A stretch of 13,683 bases of DNA from NCBI GenBank assembly GCA_026398575.1, contig JAPLSP010000174.1, positions 771 to 14,453 of the forward strand, in the 5' to 3' direction. Positions 5,541-13,583 of the stretch are shown here, piece after piece. The DNA comes from Candidatus Sumerlaeota bacterium. GTDB lineage: Bacteria > Sumerlaeota > Sumerlaeia > JADFCT01. A program made the position numbers and the translations under genes. The notes beneath the pieces are model-generated. The model searched no databases. It was not told the DNA's origin and saw nothing but the letters and a program-made list of their open reading frames with translations. Each line of letters opens with the position of its first letter. Position 1 is the first letter of the stretch.

Positions 5541-8363
5541 TTACTCCAGAAGCAGCACGTCGCCTTCCTCCAAACTTGGAACCGCCACGGTTAGCATGGC
5601 GCCATCCTTCTGAGCTTTCAGGGGCTTATCCAGCCATACCGACCGCGCTTGAGTGGCCGAACCAGCGCCGCGGATAACGACCTTGAGATCGGTGAATGGA
5701 ACCAGGGATGTGATCGCCGAGGTTCGTTTCCCGCTGACTTTCTGGCCTGCGACGCGATAGGTCCAATTCATCAGCGTCACAGCCAGTTTGCCGGTCCGAT
5801 CGTTCTTCAGCAAGACGCCCTCGACCGCCGGTTGTCCCGTGTCCACCACCGGCTGGACCAGCGCCAAGGCCGGCGCGGCTATAAATCCGCGCTTGGCGGC
5901 ATCAAAGTCTTTCTGCATATCAAAGTCCTCGCGCCTCGCGCCGGCGCTATATTCCAAGCCGGGGAAAAATCCAATCGTATAGGCTTTGCCCTTTTCGCAG
6001 CGCGACATGGCGCCCGCCACGCCCCCGTCGGCAAAACGCGCCAGAACCGTCGCTCCCGCGGCGGGCTTCAGGATTTCTCTTCCCACAATCGGCATGAGGG
6101 CGGAGGCGAAATCCTTTCCTTCAGCCGCGGGCGCAATGGCCGCTCCCGGTGGCGCAGCGGCAAGCGCATTCTTGGGCCCGGTCAGCGGCTCCAAGCTTGT
6201 GGCGCCATAAAGCGGAACGCGGCAATACATCTCAGTGGCGGCTCGGCCCGCCAAACCCAGGACCGCATCCATTGCGGGCAAAGGCTGACCAGCCTCATCC
6301 CGCGCCAAGCCCCCGCCGCTGACGCAGAGCGTGCCGCCGGCGCGCACATATTTTTCAAGAGCCACTGCGGCCGCGCGCGTGACATTGGGTCCGTTGACGT
6401 AAATGATCTTGTAGCGCGAAAGATATTCCGTGGCCAGCATCACCTCGTCTATGGCGTCCACGGCGATATGCGCGTGGGCCAGCGCGGTATAGGTCCACTT
6501 CGCGTTTTCCCATGCCGCCGGATAGGCCGGATCGTCGGACATGGCCATCCATATCTCCGAGGTTCGCGGCTTGACCACGGCCACCTCCGCCGGCGTCGCC
6601 CAGGACGATTCGTAGAGAACTTCCTCCGCGCCGCGCAGGATTCGCGCAGCCTTGCTCGCCAGCTCCAGGGCTGCGGGATCCTGGCTGAAGCTGTCGCCTT
6701 TGTGCCAGTCGGGACCGTATGTGTACCAGTAGATCATCCGGGCGTTGCGGCTGACGGCGGTCAGCGCGCGCTGGATTGGCGCGCCGCGATGCGGCTTGAC
6801 GTAAACCCCAAACCGCAGCCCCATCTTCGCCGATACTCCTTTGCCGACGTCGCACAGGTAGCTGTCCCATTGCCAGACTTGCGGTCCGCGATTGGACATC
6901 TCATAGACAAACGCATTGTCGGCGGAGCGGTAGAAATCGAAGAAATCCAGGCTGTGGCCTTTCATCAGAAATGTATTGCCGCGCAGAGCGAAAGAGTAAA
7001 CCCAAGGGCGCCTGGCCTCATCGCTGCTGCTGTTCGCAGCAAGGGCTTTGCGCTTTGATTCGTTGACTTTGGCCAGCGCGTCGCGAAGCGGGCCGAACAG
7101 CCTGGCGCTGGCGTAGTTGTTGAACATCCGCGTATAATATGCGGTCAGCGCGGCGCCGCGATCGGACGGGCGGAAAGGCGCCGCAGCCTTTCCAAGTTCC
7201 GACGGTTTGATTTCAGGCCAGCTATTCTTGCCAAAATCGGCGGGCGCAAGACCCTGCTCTTTCAGCCACGACCGGAACGCCTCGCCGCATCGCGGGCAGA
7301 CGCTGAAATGGTTCTTGCCTTCGGGCGAGCGGTCAACCACCGCGCCGATCTCGTCCACCGTCAGGCCCCAAACTTCCGGCGCCGGAATGCCGCGCATCTC
7401 ATCCAGCGCCGCCTTGACGCCTTCCTCGGTCTGCTTCGCCACGCCCGCGCCAAATGGGCAGCCGGCGTCCGCCTCGCTTTTTCTGCCTTCGCGATACGCC
7501 GGAACCGGATAGCCCATCGCATGCGTGATGCGCGCGCGGCTGAAATCTTTTCCCAAGCCTTCGCACTTATAGGCCTGCTCGACAAGGTATTCCGGCGCCG
7601 CTCGGAATGAGTTGACGCCAATCTGCTTGAGGCTTCTGCACTCAGCCTCGACGACGGCCTTGTTGCTTGTCCGGACGCCGTAGCCGCTCCCCTGCCCGTA
7701 GCCGGCCACATCGGTGACGATCGCATACTTGCGCGGCGCCGGGCGGCCTGCCCACGGAAGTTTTTCGAGCGATTCGGCGCGGCGCGTGGCGTAAGCAAGC
7801 AGCCCACTCAGTTCATCGGCAAAATTTGGATCGTCCGGCTTTGCGCCTCCGATGAGGCGATAGGCCGGAATGACGATGCCAACCGTCGCACCGTCCGGCC
7901 CGGACTCCTTGAAAGATTTGATGACTTTGCCATTGAATGCGAGCTCAAATTCCATTTCGACGCCCGTAATAGAGTCCGATGGCGTGGCGCCTTTCGCCGC
8001 GCCCTTGGCGGCGCCTTTGGCGGCGGTCTTGACAATTTTGCTCAACGTGAATGTGAGGAAGAGCTTGCCTGGAAATGCGCCTTTGACAAAAGAGCTGACG
8101 GCGACCGGCTGCGACCACTGCCCCACCCCGGCCTTCTCCGCCAATATGCCTTTGAAGACCTCGCCGCCCAAACCTTCGCCGCCATGCCGCCACGCGATGA
8201 CAACCGGCTCCTCCGGTTTGATCGCAGTGACGCGAGCTCGCAGGGCAAGCGAATCCGGCACGCGGATGGTTCGATCCTCAACCGCGACATCCACCTGCCC
8301 GGTTTGTGCGAATAAGTTAGCCGTCAGGCCGAAGCAAACAATGATGCGCGCAAGATAATTCAT
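5541..8363 (-). CDS. Large secreted GH42-like protein (TIM-barrel plus trimerisation-type GATase-like domain)
   Basis: This 940-residue protein has AGGAGG 8 bases before the ATG (8372-8377, minus strand). Residues 1-19 form a signal peptide (LARIIVCFGLTANLFA, cleaved before QTG). Residues 20-190 are beta-rich, interrupted by an AAKG tandem repeat at 114-126. Residues 210-590 look like a clan-A TIM barrel. VWGLTVDEIG (331-340) supplies a candidate acid/base at E338, and FSVCPRCGEAFRSWL (353-367) resembles the Cys-containing segment of GH42-like proteins. VYEMSN (486-491) is a candidate nucleophile region and MIYWYTYGPDW (543-553) an aromatic strand. Residues 590-810 have a GATase-like Rossmann layout typical of beta-galactosidase trimerisation domains (YKIIYVNGPN, ALEKYVRAGGTLCVSGGG). 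A beta-sandwich closes the protein. A galactosidase-like or related activity is inferred; catalytic residues are not secure. Confidence 0.72.
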   Translation of the reverse strand: MNYLARIIVCFGLTANLFAQTGQVDVAVEDRTIRVPDSLALRARVTAIKPEEPVVIAWRHGGEGLGGEVFKGILAEKAGVGQWSQPVAVSSFVKGAFPGKLFLTFTLSKIVKTAAKGAAKGAAKGATPSDSITGVEMEFELAFNGKVIKSFKESGPDGATVGIVIPAYRLIGGAKPDDPNFADELSGLLAYATRRAESLEKLPWAGRPAPRKYAIVTDVAGYGQGSGYGVRTSNKAVVEAECRSLKQIGVNSFRAAPEYLVEQAYKCEGLGKDFSRARITHAMGYPVPAYREGRKSEADAGCPFGAGVAKQTEEGVKAALDEMRGIPAPEVWGLTVDEIGAVVDRSPEGKNHFSVCPRCGEAFRSWLKEQGLAPADFGKNSWPEIKPSELGKAAAPFRPSDRGAALTAYYTRMFNNYASARLFGPLRDALAKVNESKRKALAANSSSDEARRPWVYSFALRGNTFLMKGHSLDFFDFYRSADNAFVYEMSNRGPQVWQWDSYLCDVGKGVSAKMGLRFGVYVKPHRGAPIQRALTAVSRNARMIYWYTYGPDWHKGDSFSQDPAALELASKAARILRGAEEVLYESSWATPAEVAVVKPRTSEIWMAMSDDPAYPAAWENAKWTYTALAHAHIAVDAIDEVMLATEYLSRYKIIYVNGPNVTRAAAVALEKYVRAGGTLCVSGGGLARDEAGQPLPAMDAVLGLAGRAATEMYCRVPLYGATSLEPLTGPKNALAAAPPGAAIAPAAEGKDFASALMPIVGREILKPAAGATVLARFADGGVAGAMSRCEKGKAYTIGFFPGLEYSAGARREDFDMQKDFDAAKRGFIAAPALALVQPVVDTGQPAVEGVLLKNDRTGKLAVTLMNWTYRVAGQKVSGKRTSAITSLVPFTDLKVVIRGAGSATQARSVWLDKPLKAQKDGAMLTVAVPSLEEGDVLLLE

Positions 8364-8456
8364 CAGAGGATCCTCCTGTCCCGATGCCTAAGCGCATTGA
8401 CTCAGAATTACGATCACGTATTTTTGCCTAAGGGACGAAAGCAATGCAGTCGGAAA

Positions 8457-8595
8457 CGGCGCCAGCTTTTGGAGTAAGGTGGCTTGCCGCCTTCTTTTTG
8501 GCGTTTCAATGGCCTTGGCGCTAAAAAGAAGGCGGCAAGCGGGAGTTCGCAGCGAAGCGAGAATCTCCGCTCTTATACTCCAAAAGCTGGCGCCG
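8457..8595. repeat. Nested inverted repeat (cruciform or MITE-like, about 139 bp)
   Basis: The outer arms are perfect 20-bp inverted repeats: CGGCGCCAGCTTTTGGAGTA at 8457-8476 and its complement at 8576-8595. Inside them is a perfect 18-bp inverted repeat, GCTTGCCGCCTTCTTTTT at 8482-8499 and its complement at 8523-8540, extended by G-C pairs toward a short loop. The right spacer (8541-8570) can fold into a third, weaker hairpin around TTCGC and GCGAG. The element lies between the stop of the SHOCT-like gene (8614) and the start of the GH42-like gene (8363). It has no terminal T-run like a simple terminator. A palindromic mobile element or structured intergenic RNA is plausible. Confidence 0.85.
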
Positions 8596-8613
8596 CTCCT
8601 ATCCGCATGAATC

Positions 8614-9243
8614 TTATCTTCCCCCGGGCTTCGGCTTGGATTGAGGTGGCTGCGTCGGGGAGCCGGGAGCGTTGAGGGCGCTGCGCAGGGCTTCGAGGTC
8701 GGACTTGGAGATTTTTCCCTGTCGAGCCAGCTCGACCAGCAATTGTCCCATCGAGGCGGGCTGGGCCGAAGCGGACGTGGAAGATGTTTGTGAAACGGAT
8801 GCCGCAGCAGGTGGAATGAAAGGCGCCCCGGGAAAACGCGTGGAGCCGGGGACCGGCGGGAGCTTGGGGGGAACGCCAGAGGGAGCGGCCTGGGGCGCGG
8901 CAGATTCGGCGCCGGCCTTGAGCGTGAGCGAGGCATTCGCCAGGTTCTCAAGTTCCTGGAGGCTTGTCTTTCCGTGCGATTCTTGTTCCGACATGCGCCG
9001 GACGAGGGAACCGCGCACACGGGCCAGTTCTTCATCCGTCAGCAACCCCCTTTTTTTCATCCGATCCAGATCATCGAAGCTCATGGCGAGCCCGCCCGCG
9101 CCCTTGTTCTTGGCGCGCCTGGCGATATGAGTGAAAACATAGAATAGAATTAATAAAAAAACCAATCCCGCGATAATCCACACATACTTCATGTCAACGC
9201 GTTGAAGAATAGACGGCAGCCCTGAAGTGATATCGGGAGGCAT
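8614..9243 (-). CDS. Membrane-anchored protein with SHOCT-like helical segments
   Basis: This 209-residue protein starts at an ATG with AAGGA 7 bases upstream (9251-9255, minus strand). One strong transmembrane segment lies at residues 20-40 (VWIIAGLVFLLILFYVFTHI), followed by basic ARRAKNKG, suggesting a cytoplasmic C-terminus. Residues 55-84 (FDDLDRMKKRGLLTDEELAR) have the 'L..L...G.LT..EF...K..LL' pattern of SHOCT-like short C-terminal domains, which usually mediate oligomerisation or protein contacts. A Pro/Ala/Ser-rich linker (about 107-165) leads to a second, similar helix pair (GQLLVELARQGKISKSDLEA, from 166). Two such units on one anchored chain suggest a scaffold or adaptor. It is the next gene downstream of the CHC2-TPR-DnaA fusion in the same orientation, separated by the heptamer repeat, so a functional link is possible but unproven. 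Confidence 0.75.
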   Translation of the reverse strand: MPPDITSGLPSILQRVDMKYVWIIAGLVFLLILFYVFTHIARRAKNKGAGGLAMSFDDLDRMKKRGLLTDEELARVRGSLVRRMSEQESHGKTSLQELENLANASLTLKAGAESAAPQAAPSGVPPKLPPVPGSTRFPGAPFIPPAAASVSQTSSTSASAQPASMGQLLVELARQGKISKSDLEALRSALNAPGSPTQPPQSKPKPGGR

Positions 9244-9264
9244 GAGCGTGTCCTTGATTTACGT

Positions 9265-9430
9265 GTTCCGAGTTCCGAGTTCCGAGTTCCGAGTTCGGGG
9301 GTCGTGGTTCGGGGTTCCGAGTTCTGAGTTCCGGGTTCCGGGTTCCGGGTCCTGAGCTCCGAATCACGAATCACGAATCACGAACCCCGACCCCGACCCC
9401 CGACCTCCGACCCCAGACCCCAGACCCCAG
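9265..9430. repeat. Degenerate 7-bp tandem repeat with G-rich minus strand
   Basis: Four perfect GTTCCGA units occupy 9265-9292. The register continues through GTTCTGA, three GTTCCGG (9328-9348), GTCCTGA, GCTCCGA, three ATCACGA (9363-9383), ACCCCGA, CCCCCGA, CCTCCGA and CCCCAGA units. The whole is a drifting heptamer array. On the minus strand, which is the transcribed sense of the neighbouring genes, the left-most transcribed part is GGGGTCT repeats with several G4 runs, able in principle to form a G-quadruplex. It begins 3 bases after the stop of the large fusion gene and ends 21 bases before the next gene's start. Confidence 0.9.
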
Positions 9431-9433
9431 CCC

Positions 9434-12400
9434 TTATCCTTTCAAACGCGCCAGCACCCGCTGCGCGGGTTCGAGCGTCGGCGGTTTGCTGGTGATCTCC
9501 GCCGTGGCCAGCACTTGGCGGAACGCAGCTTTCAACTCGCGAATATTGGATTCCATGCGCACGGCAATCTCATGGACGACGTCGTCTGGGACTTTATCAT
9601 CCTGCCCCAGCGCGGCGCGATCGCGGCGCAGAATGGCTTCTCGCGTTTCTTGATCGGGAGGAAGGATATCCACGACGATCCCGGCGGCGAAACGCGAGCG
9701 CAGCCGCTTTTCGAGCGGCGCCAGGTCTTTGGGCGGACGGTCGCTGGTGATCACGATCTGTTTTCGCGACTGAAAGAGCCCGTTGAAGATGTTGAAAAAC
9801 TCTTCCTGGGCGCGCTCCTTGCCCGCCAGAAACTGGATATCGTCAATCAGCAGCGCGCCGGCGCTGCGGAAACGGTTTCGGAAAGCCCGCATGCGGTTAT
9901 TCGAAATCGCCTCGACCAGGCTCGAAGCAAAATCGTCGGCGCTGATATAAACGATCTTCATCTCCGGATGATGGACGGAAATGTGGTTGGCAATCGCGTT
10001 GAGCAGATGCGTTTTTCCCAGCCCGACGTCGCTGTGCAAAAAGAGCGGATTATATTGCTGCGCGGGGGCGCGGGCGACGGCGAGGGCCGTGGCATAGGCG
10101 AAATCATTGGGCGCGCCGACAACAAACTGCTCGAACGAATATTCAGCCACCAGCTCCAGAGCGCCGTCGAGGTTGTCTTCCTCCGTCGCGCCTTCCTCCG
10201 CCCGCTCGGGCTTCAACACGCTGGAAATCTTGAGGAACTCGTCCAGGGCCTGGCGGTCGTCGCCCAGTCGCGCCAGACATTCGGCCCGCAGCTTGCGCGC
10301 CTGAAGCCGGGCGCCGTCAATCCCGAGGATTTCGTCCAGCGTCGCCAGCGCTTCGCGATAGGCGCCGCCGGCGAAATGGCGCAGCGCGACGTCGTCCATT
10401 TGCTTCAAACCCTCTTCCGGAGCGCCGGAATCGAAGCAGGCTTGCGCCAGACGGCGGCGCAACTGCGTGTCGGAGGGCTTGAGGCGCACGGCTTCGCTCA
10501 GCGCGGCGATCTCCGAGCGCAAGTCGCCCCCTTCATGATGCGTCTGGGCGTCGGTCGTATATTTTTCCACGGCCTTGTTGACCGTGCGCAATTCCCCTTC
10601 GAGGGCTTTCAGGCGCTGCCGGGCTTTGTCCTGACTCGCGTCGCGTTCCAGAATCAGCCGCAATTGGGCGATGGCCTGGTCGAAGGCGGATTCTTTCTCA
10701 AACAGCTCGGCCAGCCGCCAACGCGCCTGACACTCCTCCTTCGCGGCGCCGGCGGCGTGGAAGATTTCGGCCAGTTCCGCGTGAACCGATGTGTCGTTGG
10801 GCGCGATTTCCGCCGCCCGCCGCACGGCGGCTTCGGCGTCCTTGTGTTTCCCGCCGGCAGCGAGCGCGCGCGCCAGGCTCAGCGAATGAGTGACGGCTTC
10901 CTCCGTGCGCTGCAGCGCGCGCAGGGCGGCGATGATCTGCTGGCGGGCGGCCATGTTCTGGCTGTCGCGCAGCAGCAGGCCGTTGAGAATCTCGACGGCC
11001 CGGGCCCATTGATGCTGCCGCGCCAGGATTTGCGCATAGGCCAGTTCCTGCTGCCTCAGCCGTTCTTCCTGCCCCATCTCGCGCAGGAGCGCCATCATGA
11101 GTTCATTCCAAAGCGCATGGTCCGGATCGGCCTCCAGCCGTTCACGGCAAAATTTTTCGGCCTGCGCCGCATGGCGCGACCGCGCCCACTCGCTCACCGT
11201 CTCCAGGGCGCGCCGCTCGATCTCGGGTGATAGCTCGGTCTCCGCAAGCAGTGTCAGGATGGCGCCCCGCAGGTCGTTGTCGTCCGGCAGATCGCGCGCC
11301 AGCGACTCGAACAATTCAAGCGCGGCCGGGAACCGGCCATGCTCTTCCTCAACTTGCGCCCAAACGAGCAACGCGCCGGCCAGCGGACCGAAGCGCTGCG
11401 CGGCGCGCGCCATTCCCAGCGCCTGTTCGAGCGCTTCGGGCTGATCGGGCGTCAGCGTCAGACGCGCGGCGGCGTATTCCAGAGCCTTGTTCGTGGCGCC
11501 GCGCGCCGTGAAGGCTTCCTTCAAATGATCGCAAATTCGGGCCGCCGGATGCGTCATTTCCCTCGAACGCAGCTCCGCCAATGTCTCCTCGAGCAAATCG
11601 GTATTCCTGGGCGCGGACTCGATCAGGCGCTCGACGGCCTGGGCCACGGCTTCCGGATCGTCTTTCGCCAAACTTTTCTTGAACGCTTTGAGGAGCGAGG
11701 CGTTGGAGGCGGACGAAGCGGCGCTCATCTTTTTCTTTATCTCTTTCAGCTCCTGTCGCGCCGCTTTGTCGTCGGGATGGCGCTGGATGTGCTTGAGGAG
11801 AAGCTCCATCGCCACCGAGCCATGATCGGTTTGAAGATAAGCCTCGCAGGCCTCCAGCAAACAGGCGTACGCCTGTTCGGTTTGGCCCAGCCCCTCCAAA
11901 CATCGCGACTTGAGCGCCAGCATGGCGCCCTGATTCGGAAGCAGCATCCCGTGACGTTCGATCAGCTTCAGGGCCTGCTCATAGTGGCGCTCATCCTCAT
12001 AGCGGCGCAGGAGCCGGTCAATATGGTCCACAGCCTTGGCGTCGCGCCCCGCGACCAGCGCCAGCCGGATATAATCGAATTGCGCCTCCAGGTCGGCGCC
12101 GGACATCTCGCAGATGGCCTGGAGGATGGACAGCATCTCATCATAAAGGCCGGCGCCCTGGCCGGAAGGAGGCAGGCGATCCAGGGCGGCGACCAGGGAT
12201 CGGAACGCAGCGAGCGCGTTCTCCTCTTCGCCGGCGTTTTGGTAAATGCGGGCCAGGCGCGAAACGACCGGCAGCGAATCGGGATATTCATTCTGCAGCT
12301 CTTCCAAAACGCTGCGCGCCTGAACTTCCGCGCCGCCCTTGGACAGCTGATCGGCCATGGCGATCTGCGTTTCCATGGCGGCCGCGTCCTCGCCGCGGGC

Positions 12401-13525
12401 CTTGTGGATCAGCGTGGCCAGCCGCATCAACCTCGGATGATCCGGACAGGCGCGGGCCATCAATTCGCGGGCAGCGGCCGCGTCGTCCAGGGCGCGGTGT
12501 TCGATCAATTCTTCGAGCGCGTCCATGGCCTTGTCAAAACGCGCGTCGGTCATTCCGGCCTCAACGGTCAGTTCGATATACCGGCGGCGCATGTCGTCGC
12601 GCCGTTCATCGAGGTTGTAGATATAGCGGATGCAATCCAGCGCGTGATCCCAGTCCTTCGCCTTCAGGTAAGCGTCCAGCTTTTCCTGAGTCTCGCTCAG
12701 GGCGTCGCCGGACCGTTCGCCGGCCACGAGGGCGTTGATGATGTAAGGATAGACATCCAGGACATCCAAGTCCATGCGCTCGACGGCCCGATAGACTTCG
12801 ACCGCGCGCTCGAAGACGCCCTGGGCCTCGAACACGCCGGCCAGGGTCATGTAGGTTTCCAAAGCCTTGCCGCGATTATTGAGCTCTTCGTAGCAGCGCG
12901 CGCTTTGCTCCAAAGCCTCCGGGTCCTCCGGGGTAATCTCCAGTATCCTTCCGCACAGCACCAGCGCGTCGCGATGCTGGCGCGCTTTAATATATTGGGC
13001 CGCAAGATCGCGCGCGGTTTGGAGCCAGGCGTCCTGGTTCTTGCTTTTTTCATGAACCCGGAGCAGCCCTTCCCAGGCTTCCATCTGATCGGGGCGCCCC
13101 TTGATGATCTTCTGGAAGCCTTTGGCGGCATTGTCCAGCGAGCCGGCGGCCAGGTCGCGTTTGGCGGCTTCCAGCAATTGATCGAACGAGACGGCGGTCT
13201 CCGGCAGATCAATGTCCAGTTTCAATCCCGTCACCAGCGCCCGCAAGGCGTCGTCATAATCCGCGCCTTTGCTGCGGGCGAAAAGGGCGATCAAATCGCC
13301 GCCTTTGGCGCCGGGACAAAGATTATAGCTGCACTTGAAAAGGCTTGTTTGGGAGTCTATCGAAAGTGTGCGAAAGACGGTCTCTTTGTGAATCGGACAA
13401 AAGCAACGCACGAATCCGCCTGCTTCCTGGATCGTGTCGTGGCGATAATTAATGATCTTCAGAATCGTCCGCGCATCCAACTTCGCGAGAACTTGCTTGA
13501 CGATATCTTTCGAAAACAGGCTCAT
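9434..13525 (-). CDS. CHC2 zinc finger - TPR superhelix - DnaA-type AAA+ ATPase fusion protein
   Basis: This protein has 1363 residues. Residues 5-100 match the N-terminal zinc-binding domain of DnaG primase: an opening helix, then C43-P-I-H46, then C65 and C70, followed by GAKGGDLIALF. The fit is close in position from the N-terminus, but the last Cys pair is spaced C-x4-C rather than C-x2-C. No TOPRIM or primase catalytic domain follows. Residues about 115-1100 are tandem TPR-type helix pairs (for example EALEQSARCYEELNNRGKAL), a protein-binding superhelix. Residues 1127-1340 are a DnaA domain III: YNPLF, Walker A VGLGKTH (K1171, T1172), Walker B LLIDD (1225-1229), initiator-type FLAGKERAQEEFF, sensor I ITSDRPP, arginine finger SRF (R1278) and sensor II NIREL (R1329). 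The usual first Gly of the P-loop is Ser (S1165). The DnaA domain IV helix-turn-helix is missing; only about 20 residues follow. It is not canonical dnaA, since no dnaN is adjacent. A role in replication control or an ATP-driven scaffold is inference. Confidence 0.9.
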   Translation of the reverse strand: MSLFSKDIVKQVLAKLDARTILKIINYRHDTIQEAGGFVRCFCPIHKETVFRTLSIDSQTSLFKCSYNLCPGAKGGDLIALFARSKGADYDDALRALVTGLKLDIDLPETAVSFDQLLEAAKRDLAAGSLDNAAKGFQKIIKGRPDQMEAWEGLLRVHEKSKNQDAWLQTARDLAAQYIKARQHRDALVLCGRILEITPEDPEALEQSARCYEELNNRGKALETYMTLAGVFEAQGVFERAVEVYRAVERMDLDVLDVYPYIINALVAGERSGDALSETQEKLDAYLKAKDWDHALDCIRYIYNLDERRDDMRRRYIELTVEAGMTDARFDKAMDALEELIEHRALDDAAAARELMARACPDHPRLMRLATLIHKARGEDAAAMETQIAMADQLSKGGAEVQARSVLEELQNEYPDSLPVVSRLARIYQNAGEEENALAAFRSLVAALDRLPPSGQGAGLYDEMLSILQAICEMSGADLEAQFDYIRLALVAGRDAKAVDHIDRLLRRYEDERHYEQALKLIERHGMLLPNQGAMLALKSRCLEGLGQTEQAYACLLEACEAYLQTDHGSVAMELLLKHIQRHPDDKAARQELKEIKKKMSAASSASNASLLKAFKKSLAKDDPEAVAQAVERLIESAPRNTDLLEETLAELRSREMTHPAARICDHLKEAFTARGATNKALEYAAARLTLTPDQPEALEQALGMARAAQRFGPLAGALLVWAQVEEEHGRFPAALELFESLARDLPDDNDLRGAILTLLAETELSPEIERRALETVSEWARSRHAAQAEKFCRERLEADPDHALWNELMMALLREMGQEERLRQQELAYAQILARQHQWARAVEILNGLLLRDSQNMAARQQIIAALRALQRTEEAVTHSLSLARALAAGGKHKDAEAAVRRAAEIAPNDTSVHAELAEIFHAAGAAKEECQARWRLAELFEKESAFDQAIAQLRLILERDASQDKARQRLKALEGELRTVNKAVEKYTTDAQTHHEGGDLRSEIAALSEAVRLKPSDTQLRRRLAQACFDSGAPEEGLKQMDDVALRHFAGGAYREALATLDEILGIDGARLQARKLRAECLARLGDDRQALDEFLKISSVLKPERAEEGATEEDNLDGALELVAEYSFEQFVVGAPNDFAYATALAVARAPAQQYNPLFLHSDVGLGKTHLLNAIANHISVHHPEMKIVYISADDFASSLVEAISNNRMRAFRNRFRSAGALLIDDIQFLAGKERAQEEFFNIFNGLFQSRKQIVITSDRPPKDLAPLEKRLRSRFAAGIVVDILPPDQETREAILRRDRAALGQDDKVPDDVVHEIAVRMESNIRELKAAFRQVLATAEITSKPPTLEPAQRVLARLKG

Positions 13526-13583
13526 ACCTTTGAATTCACTGAGAGAATTCGCGCCACAAAGTGAGTGGCAGAATATCTTTTCC

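Noticed and set aside
5649..7058. A 469-residue open frame on the plus strand
   Set aside because: It is antisense to the GH42-like gene, has no signal or domain pattern, and its composition (Arg/Gly/His-rich) is typical of a shadow frame.
8482..8540. Simple rho-independent terminator for the SHOCT-like gene
   Set aside because: The stem is strong, but no T-run follows either arm in the right place, and it is enclosed by a second perfect inverted repeat, which a plain terminator does not explain. A terminating effect is still possible.
9189..9374. Small minus-strand frame rich in SELGTRN repeats
   Set aside because: It is a translation of the heptamer DNA repeat, overlaps the start of the SHOCT-like gene and has no ribosome site.
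9434..13525. Canonical dnaA gene or replication origin
   Set aside because: DnaA domains I and IV are missing, the N-terminus is a primase-type zinc finger, no dnaN/recF neighbours are present, and I saw no cluster of DnaA boxes near the gene.
11339..13564. A 741-residue open frame on the plus strand, opposite the fusion gene, and a 571-residue one at 9515-11230
   Set aside because: Both lie antisense to a gene with clear CHC2, TPR and AAA+ motifs. Long antisense frames are expected in GC-rich genes with a strong third-position bias, and the translations show no domain motifs.
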